Shown: positions 16,790-24,624 of the stretch, piece after piece
Position numbering within the stretch: the stretch's first letter is position 1
Layout: every line of letters begins with the position of its first letter
DNA from: Candidatus Poseidoniales archaeon
GTDB taxonomy: Archaea > Thermoplasmatota > Poseidoniia > Poseidoniales > Poseidoniaceae
Assembly (NCBI GenBank): GCA_028283345.1
Contig: JAPOGE010000007.1
Span: 1 to 40,931, forward strand
Reading direction: 5' to 3'
DNA length: 40,931 nucleotides
Made by a program: the position numbers and the translations under genes
Notes under the pieces: generated by a model
Told to the model about the DNA's origin: nothing
Databases searched by the model: none
What the model saw: only the letters and a program-made list of their open reading frames with translations

Positions 16790-17305
16790 ATGACTGAAAA
16801 CTTCAAGAGTCATCACCCAATTCGGCCTGCCATGGGGAATGACCGGGCGAAGGGTAGGGAAATCGTCGAGCGTCTTGGCGGACGAGATTTGAACAAAGAT
16901 GGAACAGTGATTGATTTGGCGATTGTCGGCTCGAGCAGATTCTACGACTTCTCGGTAATCGAGGGTCATATCGAGGATTGGGTCGAGGCTAATGGTTATC
17001 CCGACCTGATAATCATCGGTGGGGCGAGTGGCGTTGATTATCTGGCTGAGAGATGGGCCGATAACAACAATATTCCAATCGCGGTATTCCACGAACAATG
17101 GGTCGGCAATCGCGGCGGGCTGGTCGACAGTGGCCGCCCCGAGGCTCCGAACACTTTGACCCGGGCGCTGGTCGAATCTGCGACCCACATACTTGCCTTC
17201 CCTTCCCAGACCAGCAAATGGACGCAGGTAACCTGTGACCTGGCAAAGGAAATGGGTAAGCCCGTTACCATTTCTCCCATCGAAGATGAGATAGAAGCCA
17301 CGTAG
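16790..17305 (+). CDS. SLOG-domain (YspA/DUF2493-like) protein
   Basis: 171 residues. After a 35-residue lead, DLAIVGSSRFYDF opens a Rossmann-like fold; LIIIGGASGVDYLAERWA is the hallmark Gly-rich SLOG loop, followed by IPIAVFHEQW, an NRGGLVDSGRPE segment, then HILAFPSQTSKW. This matches the cpYpsA/DUF2493 branch of the SLOG superfamily, members of which are proposed to bind nucleotides or nucleotide-derived ligands; many are linked to stress or conflict systems. It lies downstream of nrdBA on the same strand, which hints at nucleotide metabolism, but two repeat copies separate them. An internal ATG at 16829 is an alternative start. Confidence 0.75.
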   Translation: MTENFKSHHPIRPAMGNDRAKGREIVERLGGRDLNKDGTVIDLAIVGSSRFYDFSVIEGHIEDWVEANGYPDLIIIGGASGVDYLAERWADNNNIPIAVFHEQWVGNRGGLVDSGRPEAPNTLTRALVESATHILAFPSQTSKWTQVTCDLAKEMGKPVTISPIEDEIEAT

Positions 17306-17404
17306 GCATCACTCAACTCTGCCGCCCTTTAGCGTGAATCTATTCGTTTCGTTCTAAGCGTAGGGTTCCAGGTGGCTTCTCGGAATCGGTTGTTGGATTC
17401 GGAA

Positions 17405-17437
17405 GGATTCGGAACATCACTGTCAAGGAAGCGCCGA
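17405..17437 (-). repeat. dispersed intergenic repeat, copy D1 (inverted module)
   Basis: The reverse complement reads TCGGCGCTTCCTTGACAGTG then ATGTTCCGAATCC, matching the right-hand module of copy B with almost no change. A further piece at about 17335-17357, read in reverse as GAACGAAACGAATAGATTC, resembles the left-hand module. Confidence 0.7.
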
Positions 17438-17463
17438 AGATCGCCTAAGCCTTCCTGCGATAG

Positions 17464-17507
17464 GAATGATGCGAATCCATTCGCCCCTTACATGGGCAGG
17501 GTAGAGT
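17464..17507 (+). repeat. dispersed intergenic repeat, copy D2
   Basis: GAATGATGCGAATCCATTCG followed by a stem GCCC-CTTACAT-GGGC and AGGGTAGAGTG. It is the left-hand module with a shorter stem but the same position of the arms and the same GTAGAGTG tail. It ends 24 bases short of the E3 gene's stop, in the convergent gap with the SLOG gene. Confidence 0.65.
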
Positions 17508-17530
17508 GTCACTTCGGCGATTTTAGAGAC

Positions 17531-19078
17531 TTACTGATGTATGGCTCTCCCCAGGGTGGCGAGGATTCCCTCATGGAAGGACTCGGTCATCGTCGGATGG
17601 GCATGGATGGTATGGGCGATATCATCGAGCACCGCACCCATCTCCAGGGCGAGGGTGAATTCCCCGGACAACTCGCTGACGTGACTTCCCACACATTGTA
17701 TTCCTAGCACGACATCATCAGATTTGTTGGCGACCACCCGCACGAATCCCCCGGTCTCCTCGGCTCCAATGGTCAGCGCCCGGCCATTGGCCGCCAGAGG
17801 AAATTTCCCGACCACTATCTCATGACCGGCCGCCACCGCCTCTTCGGGGGATAATCCGACGGTGACGATTTCCGGTTCTGTGAATACTATTGCCGGGATT
17901 GCCACCGGGTCGAATACCCGCTTATGCCCGGCGATGATTTCGGCTACCATCTCTCCCTGGGCGCTGGCCTTGTGTGCCAGCAATGGTTCGCCGGCGAGGT
18001 CGCCGATGGCGAAGATACCATTCATATTGGTGCGACATTGCTCATCTATAGAAATAAAGAGCCCGGCATCATCCATCTTGACGCCCATTGATTGCAAACC
18101 CCAACCCTCGGTATTCGGGATGCGCCCGACTGTGACTAGAACCTTGTCATAGGTCTCGGCAACGATTTCTCCAGCCTTGTTCTGCCACGATAATTCGACT
18201 CTGCTGCCGCCATCCCCACCGGCCTTCCGCTTGCCGCCTCCAGACTTTACGGGAGGGAGGATTTCGGCACCCTGGGCGAGACAATTGGTATGAATCTTGA
18301 CCTTGTGCTTTTTCAGCCAGCGCTCCAATGGGCGGCGTAGTTCGGCATCGAAGATAGCCATCACCGAATCCAAGCCCTCGATGACCGTGACTTCACTGCC
18401 CAATCGACTCAGCGCACAGCCTAATTCCAGACCGATGTAGCCGCCGCCGATGATGGCGACCTTTTCGGGTAGTTTCTCCAGATCGAGTGCTCCGGTCGAG
18501 GAGATGATGTGCTTCTCGTCGAATTTCATGAACGGTAGTTCAATCGCCCGAGATCCGGTCGCGAGGATAACGTTCTCGGCCGATATTCGCGCCACCTCGC
18601 CCTCGCCGGGTTGGCCCGCTCCGGCCTTTCTCCCCCCGGCATCACCGGTTTGGCCACTTGCAGAGTTTTCTTTGTCAGGCCTGTCTGTGGTGACGGTGCA
18701 GGTCTTGCCGTCGGTGAAGGTCGCCCAGCCTTTGACCAGCCGAACTCCGGCCTTCTTCAGCAGTGCCTCGACGCCCTTGTTGAGACGGGTGACGATATCA
18801 TCTTTCCACGATACCATCGCCTTCATGTCGAGTTTGACCTCGCCGGTAATCGACATCCCCATATGCCCCTCCTGATGTTTGGCCAGTGCCTCGAAGCGGT
18901 CGGCGGCGTGAATCATGGCCTTAGAGGGGATGCAGCCGCGTATCAGGCAGGTGCCACCGCATTTATCGCCCTCGACGATGACTGTCTTCAGCCCCAGTTG
19001 TCCAGCCCGTATCGCCGCCACATAACCGCCCGGGCCGGCGCCGACCACCAGCACCTGACAATCAATCTGCTCAACCAT
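17531..19078 (-). CDS. lpdA: dihydrolipoamide dehydrogenase (E3)
   Basis: 515 residues; the flavoprotein that re-oxidises dihydrolipoyl groups with NAD. The FAD loop VVGAGPGGYVAAIRAG, redox disulfide GGTCLIRGCIPSK (Cys44, Cys49), NAD loop AIIGGGYIGLELG, second FAD motif FAIGDLAGEPLLAHKA, and the C-terminal HAHPTMTES catalytic His-Glu are all present. It is about 45 residues longer than usual because of two hydrophilic low-complexity insertions: residues 132-162 (Gly, Ala, Ser, charged) and 276-293 (Gly, Lys, Arg). It is the last gene of the lipA-E1-E1-E2-E3 series, 18 bases after E2. Confidence 0.95.
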   Translation of the reverse strand: MVEQIDCQVLVVGAGPGGYVAAIRAGQLGLKTVIVEGDKCGGTCLIRGCIPSKAMIHAADRFEALAKHQEGHMGMSITGEVKLDMKAMVSWKDDIVTRLNKGVEALLKKAGVRLVKGWATFTDGKTCTVTTDRPDKENSASGQTGDAGGRKAGAGQPGEGEVARISAENVILATGSRAIELPFMKFDEKHIISSTGALDLEKLPEKVAIIGGGYIGLELGCALSRLGSEVTVIEGLDSVMAIFDAELRRPLERWLKKHKVKIHTNCLAQGAEILPPVKSGGGKRKAGGDGGSRVELSWQNKAGEIVAETYDKVLVTVGRIPNTEGWGLQSMGVKMDDAGLFISIDEQCRTNMNGIFAIGDLAGEPLLAHKASAQGEMVAEIIAGHKRVFDPVAIPAIVFTEPEIVTVGLSPEEAVAAGHEIVVGKFPLAANGRALTIGAEETGGFVRVVANKSDDVVLGIQCVGSHVSELSGEFTLALEMGAVLDDIAHTIHAHPTMTESFHEGILATLGRAIHQ

Positions 19079-19096
19079 CTGGCTCGCCTCAACCCC

Positions 19097-20419
19097 TCAG
19101 AGAATTTCCATCGGATGTTCCAGCAACCGTTTGACCGCCTGCACCAGAGCGGCACCATCGGCACCATCGATGACCCGATGGTCGAACGAAGAAGACAGGT
19201 TCATGATTCGCCGGATGACGATTTTACCTTCGCGCACCACCGCGCGCTCCACTGCACTATGGATACCGAGAATTCCTACCTCTGGTGCATTGATGATCGG
19301 GGTTGCCCCGGTACCGCCGTCGCGCCCCAGACTGGTGATGGTGAAGGTCGAGCCCGAAAGTTCGTCTAAAGTTGCTGTGCCCTCTCGGGCTGCAGTTGAT
19401 ACACGGATGACCTCACCACCGACGCCCCAGATGTCCATTCCCTCGACATGGTGGACGACGGGGACATACAATCCGCGCTCGGTCTGGGTCGCAACCCCGA
19501 TATTCACCGCATCGTGCTGGCTCATCACCTCGGCCTCGTCATCATAACGAGAGTTGATTTTTCCATGCCCGCTCTGGAAAGCCTTGACCAGCGCCCGCAT
19601 AATGAATGAGATGTAAGTCAACTTGGGTTGTCCCTCACTGCGGTTGGCATTCATCCATTGCCGCAGAAGTTCCAGTTCGGTTACATCGACTTCATCGAAA
19701 TAGGAGAAATGGGGAATCGTCGTGTAGGATTTGACCATCTGTTCGGCAATCTTACGGCGCAATCCGCGGAGTGGGATTTCTGTAATCCCATCTTGGGAGA
19801 CGCCCGGGGATGAAATCTTGATTCCGCCACTGGCGGCGGATTCGATATGTACTTCCAGGTCAGCCTTGGAGATTCGCCCGGCCGGTCCGGTTCCGTTAAC
19901 AGTGGCTAAATCCACTCCGGCTGAGCGCGCCGCACTGCGCACCGCCGGGGAGGCCAGCACCTTGCCGCTGGAACGTGTGACAACATCCAGTGTTGCCCCC
20001 GGGGAGGCTTCCTCCGCGGTAGCTGGTTCTGGAGTTGGTTCCGGCTCTTCGCTGTCCTCGGCTTCACCCTCTGCGGCGTCTGGCACAATGGCTGGCTCAT
20101 CGGCCATATCATCCGCGTCGTTCTCAGGTTCTCCGGGCTCATCGGCCGTCTCGTCGGGGGCGATGGTATTGCCGTCGCCTTCGACTTCAAATTCTATACA
20201 TACACTACCTACGGGGATGATTTCCCCGACTCCACAGGATTGGCTGATGACTTTCCCATCGACAGGACTGGGGATTTCCACGGTCGCCTTATCGGTCATC
20301 ACCGATAGAATCGGGTCGTCTTCCGTAACTTCGTCACCGACCTTCACCATCCATTCGACGACTTCGCCTTCGACCACGCCCTCTCCGATATCCGGTAATT
20401 TGAATGCAAATATTCCCAT
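19097..20419 (-). CDS. bkdB: 2-oxoacid dehydrogenase E2, dihydrolipoyl acyltransferase
   Basis: 440 residues. Domain order: one lipoyl domain (1-82) with the lipoylated Lys44 in MTDKATVEIP; a long acidic Glu/Asp/Pro/Ala linker (83-150); a peripheral-subunit-binding domain (about 153-192, ASPAVRSAARSAGVDL, GTGPAGRISKADL) that holds E1 and E3; and a catalytic domain (from about 205) ending with the acyltransferase motif DHRVIDGADG (His414, Asp418). It moves acyl groups from E1 to CoA and forms the core of the complex. A GGAGGAATAACCT ribosome site precedes the ATG; E1 beta ends 3 bases upstream. Branched-chain specificity is inferred from the E1 genes. Confidence 0.92.
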   Translation of the reverse strand: MGIFAFKLPDIGEGVVEGEVVEWMVKVGDEVTEDDPILSVMTDKATVEIPSPVDGKVISQSCGVGEIIPVGSVCIEFEVEGDGNTIAPDETADEPGEPENDADDMADEPAIVPDAAEGEAEDSEEPEPTPEPATAEEASPGATLDVVTRSSGKVLASPAVRSAARSAGVDLATVNGTGPAGRISKADLEVHIESAASGGIKISSPGVSQDGITEIPLRGLRRKIAEQMVKSYTTIPHFSYFDEVDVTELELLRQWMNANRSEGQPKLTYISFIMRALVKAFQSGHGKINSRYDDEAEVMSQHDAVNIGVATQTERGLYVPVVHHVEGMDIWGVGGEVIRVSTAAREGTATLDELSGSTFTITSLGRDGGTGATPIINAPEVGILGIHSAVERAVVREGKIVIRRIMNLSSSFDHRVIDGADGAALVQAVKRLLEHPMEIL

Positions 20420-20422
20420 AGG

Positions 20423-21433
20423 TTATTCCTCCATCGTCCGCTTGATTGCATCGGCGATGCGCTTTGGACTAGGTAGATAATCCCACTCGGTGGTGTGGGG
20501 GAAAGGGGTGTCCCAACCGGTGACCCTCCTAATCGGATGTTCCAATTTCCAGAAACATCGCTCCTGTATGCTCGCCGCCATCTCGGCTCCGAACCCGCTG
20601 GTCTTGGGGGCCTCGTGAACGACGACGCACCTTCCGGTCTTGTTGACTGAGTTCACCACCGCATCACGGTCCCACGGAACCAGGGTCTGCAGGTCGAGCA
20701 GGTCACACGAGACACCGCTATCCTCGATTCCCTGTTGGGCGACGTGAACCATTGCCCCCCAGGCTATCACCGTGCAGTTATCACCTTCAAGCACCATATC
20801 AGCTTGCTCAAGCGGGATATTGTAATACTCCTCGGGCACCTCTGCCTTCGGGTGGTCCTTCCAGGTAGGGACGTTGTGCGGGTCGCCATAGAAAGGGCCT
20901 CGGTAACATCTTTTCGGCTCGAAGAAGATGACTGGATCATTGCATTCGATCGCCGCGGTCAGCAGTCCTTTGGCATTGTATGGATTTGAGCAATAGACCA
21001 CCTTCAATCCCGGGGTGTGGGTGAATTGTGACTCGGGTGATTGGCTGTGATGATGGCCGCCCTTGATACCCCCTCCTGCGGGGGTTCTGAAAGTGACCGG
21101 GGTCGAGAATTCACCGCCACTGCGGTGGCGTAATTTGGCGATTTCGTTGACGATCTGGTCATAGGCCGGGAAGATGTAGTCGGCGAATTGAATCTCGGCG
21201 ATAGGTCTCAAGCCATTCAATCCCATTCCCATGGCGATGGCGGCGATACCGCCCTCGGCCAGCGGCGTGTCGAAGACCCGATGGGCGCCGTGTTTCTCCT
21301 GAAGGCCGTCGGTGACGCGGAAGACTCCGCCGAAGTAGCCGACATCCTGACCGAAGATCAGCACGTTGGGGTCGCGCTCTAACTGTAGGTCGATGGCGCT
21401 GTTAAGCGCCTGAATCATATTCATATTCGCCAT
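20423..21433 (-). CDS. bkdAB: branched-chain-type 2-oxoacid dehydrogenase E1 beta
   Basis: 336 residues. Matches the E1 beta family end to end: NVLIFGQDVGYFGGVFRVTD, FDTPLAEGGIAAIAMGMGL, EIQFADYIFPAYDQIVNE, GGGIKGGHHHSQSPES, VIFFEPKRCYRG, and the transketolase C-domain with VVHEAPKTSGFGAEMAA. The GVFRVTDGL and FADYIFPAYDQIVNE stretches are closer to branched-chain 2-oxoacid dehydrogenases than to pyruvate dehydrogenases. With E1 alpha it forms the thiamine-diphosphate heterotetramer that decarboxylates the 2-oxoacid. The gap to E1 alpha is only 8 bases. Confidence 0.92.
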   Translation of the reverse strand: MANMNMIQALNSAIDLQLERDPNVLIFGQDVGYFGGVFRVTDGLQEKHGAHRVFDTPLAEGGIAAIAMGMGLNGLRPIAEIQFADYIFPAYDQIVNEIAKLRHRSGGEFSTPVTFRTPAGGGIKGGHHHSQSPESQFTHTPGLKVVYCSNPYNAKGLLTAAIECNDPVIFFEPKRCYRGPFYGDPHNVPTWKDHPKAEVPEEYYNIPLEQADMVLEGDNCTVIAWGAMVHVAQQGIEDSGVSCDLLDLQTLVPWDRDAVVNSVNKTGRCVVVHEAPKTSGFGAEMAASIQERCFWKLEHPIRRVTGWDTPFPHTTEWDYLPSPKRIADAIKRTMEE

Positions 21434-21441
21434 GTCACCAC

Positions 21442-22683
21442 CTACTTACCCAACTCCTCACGCTGCTCTTGAATATGCCAGGGAACCTCTTCGTAGACCT
21501 CGGTGAAAATCGTCGAGGCCGGTGGATAAGGGCCGCTGGCGAGGTCACCGAATTTGACCGCCTCCTTGTAGGCGGCAACGACCTCTGCGTCGATTAATTC
21601 GCTCAGATGCTGGTGCTTTGCTTCGCTCCAATAGCCGGCCTTGATAAGATAATCCTTCAGTCGCTTGATCGGGTCGCCACCGGGCCAACTCTCAAATTCA
21701 TCGGCTGGCCGGTAACGGCTCGGGTCGTCACTGCTCGAGTGACCCCCGGTGCGGTAGGTGTAGGTCTCGATGAAGGTCGGCCCCTTTCCAGCCCGGATTC
21801 GCTCTCGTGCCCACTTGGTGATGGAGTAGACCGCCAGAAAATCATTGCCGTCGACGCGGAATGACGGGATGTCGTAGGGAATGCCGCGGGCGGCAAAGGT
21901 CGACCCGCCGGTAGCATTGTTAGCATGGGTCGAGATAGCCCATTGATTATTCACCACATTGAGAATTATCGGTGGCTTGAAGACACTGGCGAAATTCAAG
22001 CCGTAATGGAAGTCACCCTGGGCGCTGGTGCCATCGCCGAGCCAGGTGATGGTCGCTTGGTCATCACCCTTGTAGGCACTGGCCATCGCCACCCCGACCG
22101 CTTGACTGAATTGGGTGCCGACCGGACTGGAGATGGAAATGAAATGGCCTTCTCGCCACGAGTAGTGCACCGGCATCTGCCGGCCGCTGACATTGTCCTC
22201 GATATTGCCGATGCAGTGACAGATCATGCTGACCATATCTCGCCCACGCACGAATTGCGCCCCGGGTTGGCGGTAGGAAGGGAAAATCCAATCCTTTTCG
22301 TCAAGTGCCATGGTTTGTGCGATTGCTATCGCTTCTTCACCATGGGAGCGCATATAGAAAGACAGTTTCCCGGTTCTCTGCATCTTCATCATTCGGTCAT
22401 CGAAGATTCGCAGCCGCAACATGTAGCCCAGTCCGATCAACATGTCCTCAGCCCCCAGTTTGGGGTCCCACTCACCCTTGGCAAGATCATCATCATCGAG
22501 AACTCGCACCAACCCAGAGGTGTGTGGTATGGTTTGTGCAGTCGTACAGGAAGCCGGGTCAGGGCGGCTTAAATCCCCCGGTTTCTCCTTCCACAGGCCG
22601 CCGAAGTCGGCCTTATCTCCGGGGCGAAACGGTGCGGTTGGAATGGTATAAGGGGTGGTTGTCGCAGTCTTCCTACCACTCAT
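21442..22683 (-). CDS. bkdAA: branched-chain-type 2-oxoacid dehydrogenase E1 alpha
   Basis: 413 residues. The thiamine-diphosphate motif is intact: WLGDGTSAQGDFHYGLNFA, ending with ILNVVNNQWAIS. SFYMRSHGEEAIAIAQ, PVHYSWREGHFISISSPVGT and the substrate-side YRTGGHSSSDDPSRYRPADE, with its phosphorylation-loop-like Ser run, match branched-chain E1 alpha proteins. No kinase is in view. An N-terminal arm of about 70 residues precedes the conserved fold. A GGTGAG ribosome site lies before the ATG. It is second in the operon, 24 bases after lipA. Confidence 0.93.
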   Translation of the reverse strand: MSGRKTATTTPYTIPTAPFRPGDKADFGGLWKEKPGDLSRPDPASCTTAQTIPHTSGLVRVLDDDDLAKGEWDPKLGAEDMLIGLGYMLRLRIFDDRMMKMQRTGKLSFYMRSHGEEAIAIAQTMALDEKDWIFPSYRQPGAQFVRGRDMVSMICHCIGNIEDNVSGRQMPVHYSWREGHFISISSPVGTQFSQAVGVAMASAYKGDDQATITWLGDGTSAQGDFHYGLNFASVFKPPIILNVVNNQWAISTHANNATGGSTFAARGIPYDIPSFRVDGNDFLAVYSITKWARERIRAGKGPTFIETYTYRTGGHSSSDDPSRYRPADEFESWPGGDPIKRLKDYLIKAGYWSEAKHQHLSELIDAEVVAAYKEAVKFGDLASGPYPPASTIFTEVYEEVPWHIQEQREELGK

Positions 22684-22707
22684 ATTCTCACCTGCTGTCC
22701 ATCCTTT

Positions 22708-23712
22708 CTAAGCGTTGCCGGGGTTTTGTCCTGCCAATATTCCTCGGGCTTTATGCAATAATTGCCCGGCATGATAGGACGAGCGCACCAGCGGTCCGCA
22801 GGCCGAAGCGAGAAATCCGAGGCGTTCAATCTCATCCTCCCACTCGACATATCTATCTGGCTCGGGAAAGCGCTCGACCGGCAGATGCTTGGCCGATGGT
22901 GCGAGATACTGTCCTATGGTAACTAGGTCCACTCCTGCTTGTCGCAGTAGTTGCAAGGCTTCACTGACTTCTTCATCGCTCTCTCCCAGCCCGACCATGA
23001 GAGAAGACTTAGTCAGGATATCGGGGCGCAGTCGCTTGGCTTCACGCAGAATCCCGAGTGACTGCGAAAACGTCGCCCGATGGTCGCGCACGGTCGGATC
23101 CAAGCGTGGCACGCACTCGACATTATGGGCGAAAACATCGATGTAGAGGTGGTCCAAGAGCTGCGCCAGAACGGCATGGTCACCGGCCAGGTCGGAGCAC
23201 AGGAGTTCCAGTGTCACCTCGGGGCAGCGCTGGTGCACCGCCTCGAGACAGCGGCGATAATGTCCAGCCCCACTATCAGCCCGGTCATCACGATTGACAA
23301 CGGTGATCACAGCATGTTTCAGTTGCATCAATTCGACCGCGGTGGCGAGGTTTTCCGGCTCATCCACATCGAGTGGAGGTGGTGCCTTGATACTGCCGAC
23401 CGCACAGAAACGACAGCCGCGGGTGCATTCCTGACCGGCGACCATGAAGGTCGCATCTCCGGCCGACCAGCATTCGTGGATATTGGGGCACTTCGCCTCT
23501 TGGCAGACGGTATGCAGGGAATGGTCATTGACCGCATCGCGCATCGCATTGTATTTCACCTGTTGTTCACCACTGGGCAAAGTGGTGCGAAACCACGACG
23601 GCAGGCGTCCACGCCGCGGGTGGCTTGGGCGGGAATCAGGTATTTTCTCCACCGCGGCCTCACCACCACAGGGTCTACCGTCACCGGCCGCCATCGTTAG
23701 TCGCTCAGCCAT
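22708..23712 (-). CDS. lipA: lipoyl synthase LipA
   Basis: 334 residues; the radical-SAM enzyme that inserts two sulfurs into octanoyl groups on lipoyl domains. The auxiliary cluster cysteines are Cys70, Cys75, Cys81 (CQEAKCPNIHEC), and the radical-SAM cysteines Cys96, Cys100, Cys103 (CTRGCRFC). The C-terminal RSSYHAG supplies the Ser that ligates the auxiliary cluster. VNRDDRADSGAGHY and DVFAHNVECVPRL are family landmarks. It leads the 2-oxoacid dehydrogenase operon, a direct functional link to E2. The first 30 residues are a Gly-rich extension. Confidence 0.95.
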   Translation of the reverse strand: MAERLTMAAGDGRPCGGEAAVEKIPDSRPSHPRRGRLPSWFRTTLPSGEQQVKYNAMRDAVNDHSLHTVCQEAKCPNIHECWSAGDATFMVAGQECTRGCRFCAVGSIKAPPPLDVDEPENLATAVELMQLKHAVITVVNRDDRADSGAGHYRRCLEAVHQRCPEVTLELLCSDLAGDHAVLAQLLDHLYIDVFAHNVECVPRLDPTVRDHRATFSQSLGILREAKRLRPDILTKSSLMVGLGESDEEVSEALQLLRQAGVDLVTIGQYLAPSAKHLPVERFPEPDRYVEWEDEIERLGFLASACGPLVRSSYHAGQLLHKARGILAGQNPGNA

Positions 23713-23820
23713 CTATCGTCCCTTCGGGACGAGCCATTCGCGGGTTATGCATCAAGGTTGGCCTTACTCTCGCTGAATTCCACCGCCACATTTGAAGAGA
23801 TAACCACCTGTGGAAGCGTC

Positions 23821-24618
23821 ATGGACGGCAATCCTCCCACAGCTGTCGACCACCCACCCGCAACCGCGCGCTCGTCGGGTGAAAAAGTCGCATTCGTGAC
23901 CGGTGGCAGTAGGCGAATCGGCGCCGAAATCTGCCGTCATCTGGCTGTATCGGGATTCAACGTCATAGTTCACACATATCGCTCTATAGTGGAATGTGAG
24001 GACGTGGTGGGTGAAATCAACCGGTCCGGTGGACGTGCTGAGATGGTGGCCGGAGACCTGTCCGACAACGATGGTCGAGACGCGGTCATAGCTGAGGTTA
24101 TCGCCACCGAGATTTTCTCGGGATGCGGTGGTCTCGATCTGTTGGTCAATTCCGCCTCCTTATTCAGCGATGGCAAAACCCTCGACCCGCCAGCCAAAGC
24201 CGTAGCCAGAGAGACGATGTTCGCCCTCCATGTCGAGGCACCACGCCACCTCGCCTCGACATTCTCAGAGTCGTTGGCGGAGAGAAATGGATGCATCATC
24301 AATATCATCGACGCCCTGCTAGAGCGCCCAGGGGAAGGATACGCGGATTATAGTTCCAGCAAACGCGCGATGGCCGAGTTGACCCTCGAGCAGGCGCTTG
24401 AATACGCTCCCGGATTACGCGTCAACGGTATCGGCCCGGGGGCGATTCTAGCCAGCCGGGCTGAGCGTGGACTCGAATCACAGATCGCCGAACTGGTGCC
24501 ACTGAAGCGCTGGGGTGAGCCAATTGATGTTGCTTCTACGGTGCTGTTTCTGGCCGAGTCTAATTACCTCACCGGGCAGATAATCAATGTCGATGGTGGC
24601 CTGTCGCTGAACCGGTAA
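23821..24618 (+). CDS. short-chain dehydrogenase, pteridine-reductase-like
   Basis: 265 residues from the ATG at 23821 (an upstream TTG at 23758 would add 21 unlikely residues). FVTGGSRRIGAEICRHL is the NADP-binding loop with the RRIG typical of pteridine reductases. LLVNSASLFSD follows. The active site is NIIDALLERPGEGYADYSSSK, with Tyr177 and Lys181. An Asp stands in the IID segment where most SDRs have Ser, as in PTR1 and FolM-type dihydropteridine reductases. GPGAILAS and YLTGQIINVDGG close the fold. Likely role: NADPH reduction of a folate or biopterin-type pteridine. It is divergent from lipA and converges on the IscS-like gene, ending 6 bases short of it. Confidence 0.78.
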   Translation: MDGNPPTAVDHPPATARSSGEKVAFVTGGSRRIGAEICRHLAVSGFNVIVHTYRSIVECEDVVGEINRSGGRAEMVAGDLSDNDGRDAVIAEVIATEIFSGCGGLDLLVNSASLFSDGKTLDPPAKAVARETMFALHVEAPRHLASTFSESLAERNGCIINIIDALLERPGEGYADYSSSKRAMAELTLEQALEYAPGLRVNGIGPGAILASRAERGLESQIAELVPLKRWGEPIDVASTVLFLAESNYLTGQIINVDGGLSLNR

Positions 24619-24624
24619 GGCGGC

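Noticed and set aside
16546-17507. CRISPR-like array suggested by repeated units around 16.5-17.5 kb
   Set aside because: Units are few, unequal in length, differ in orientation, and are separated by a gene; there are no regular spacers and no cas genes in the window.
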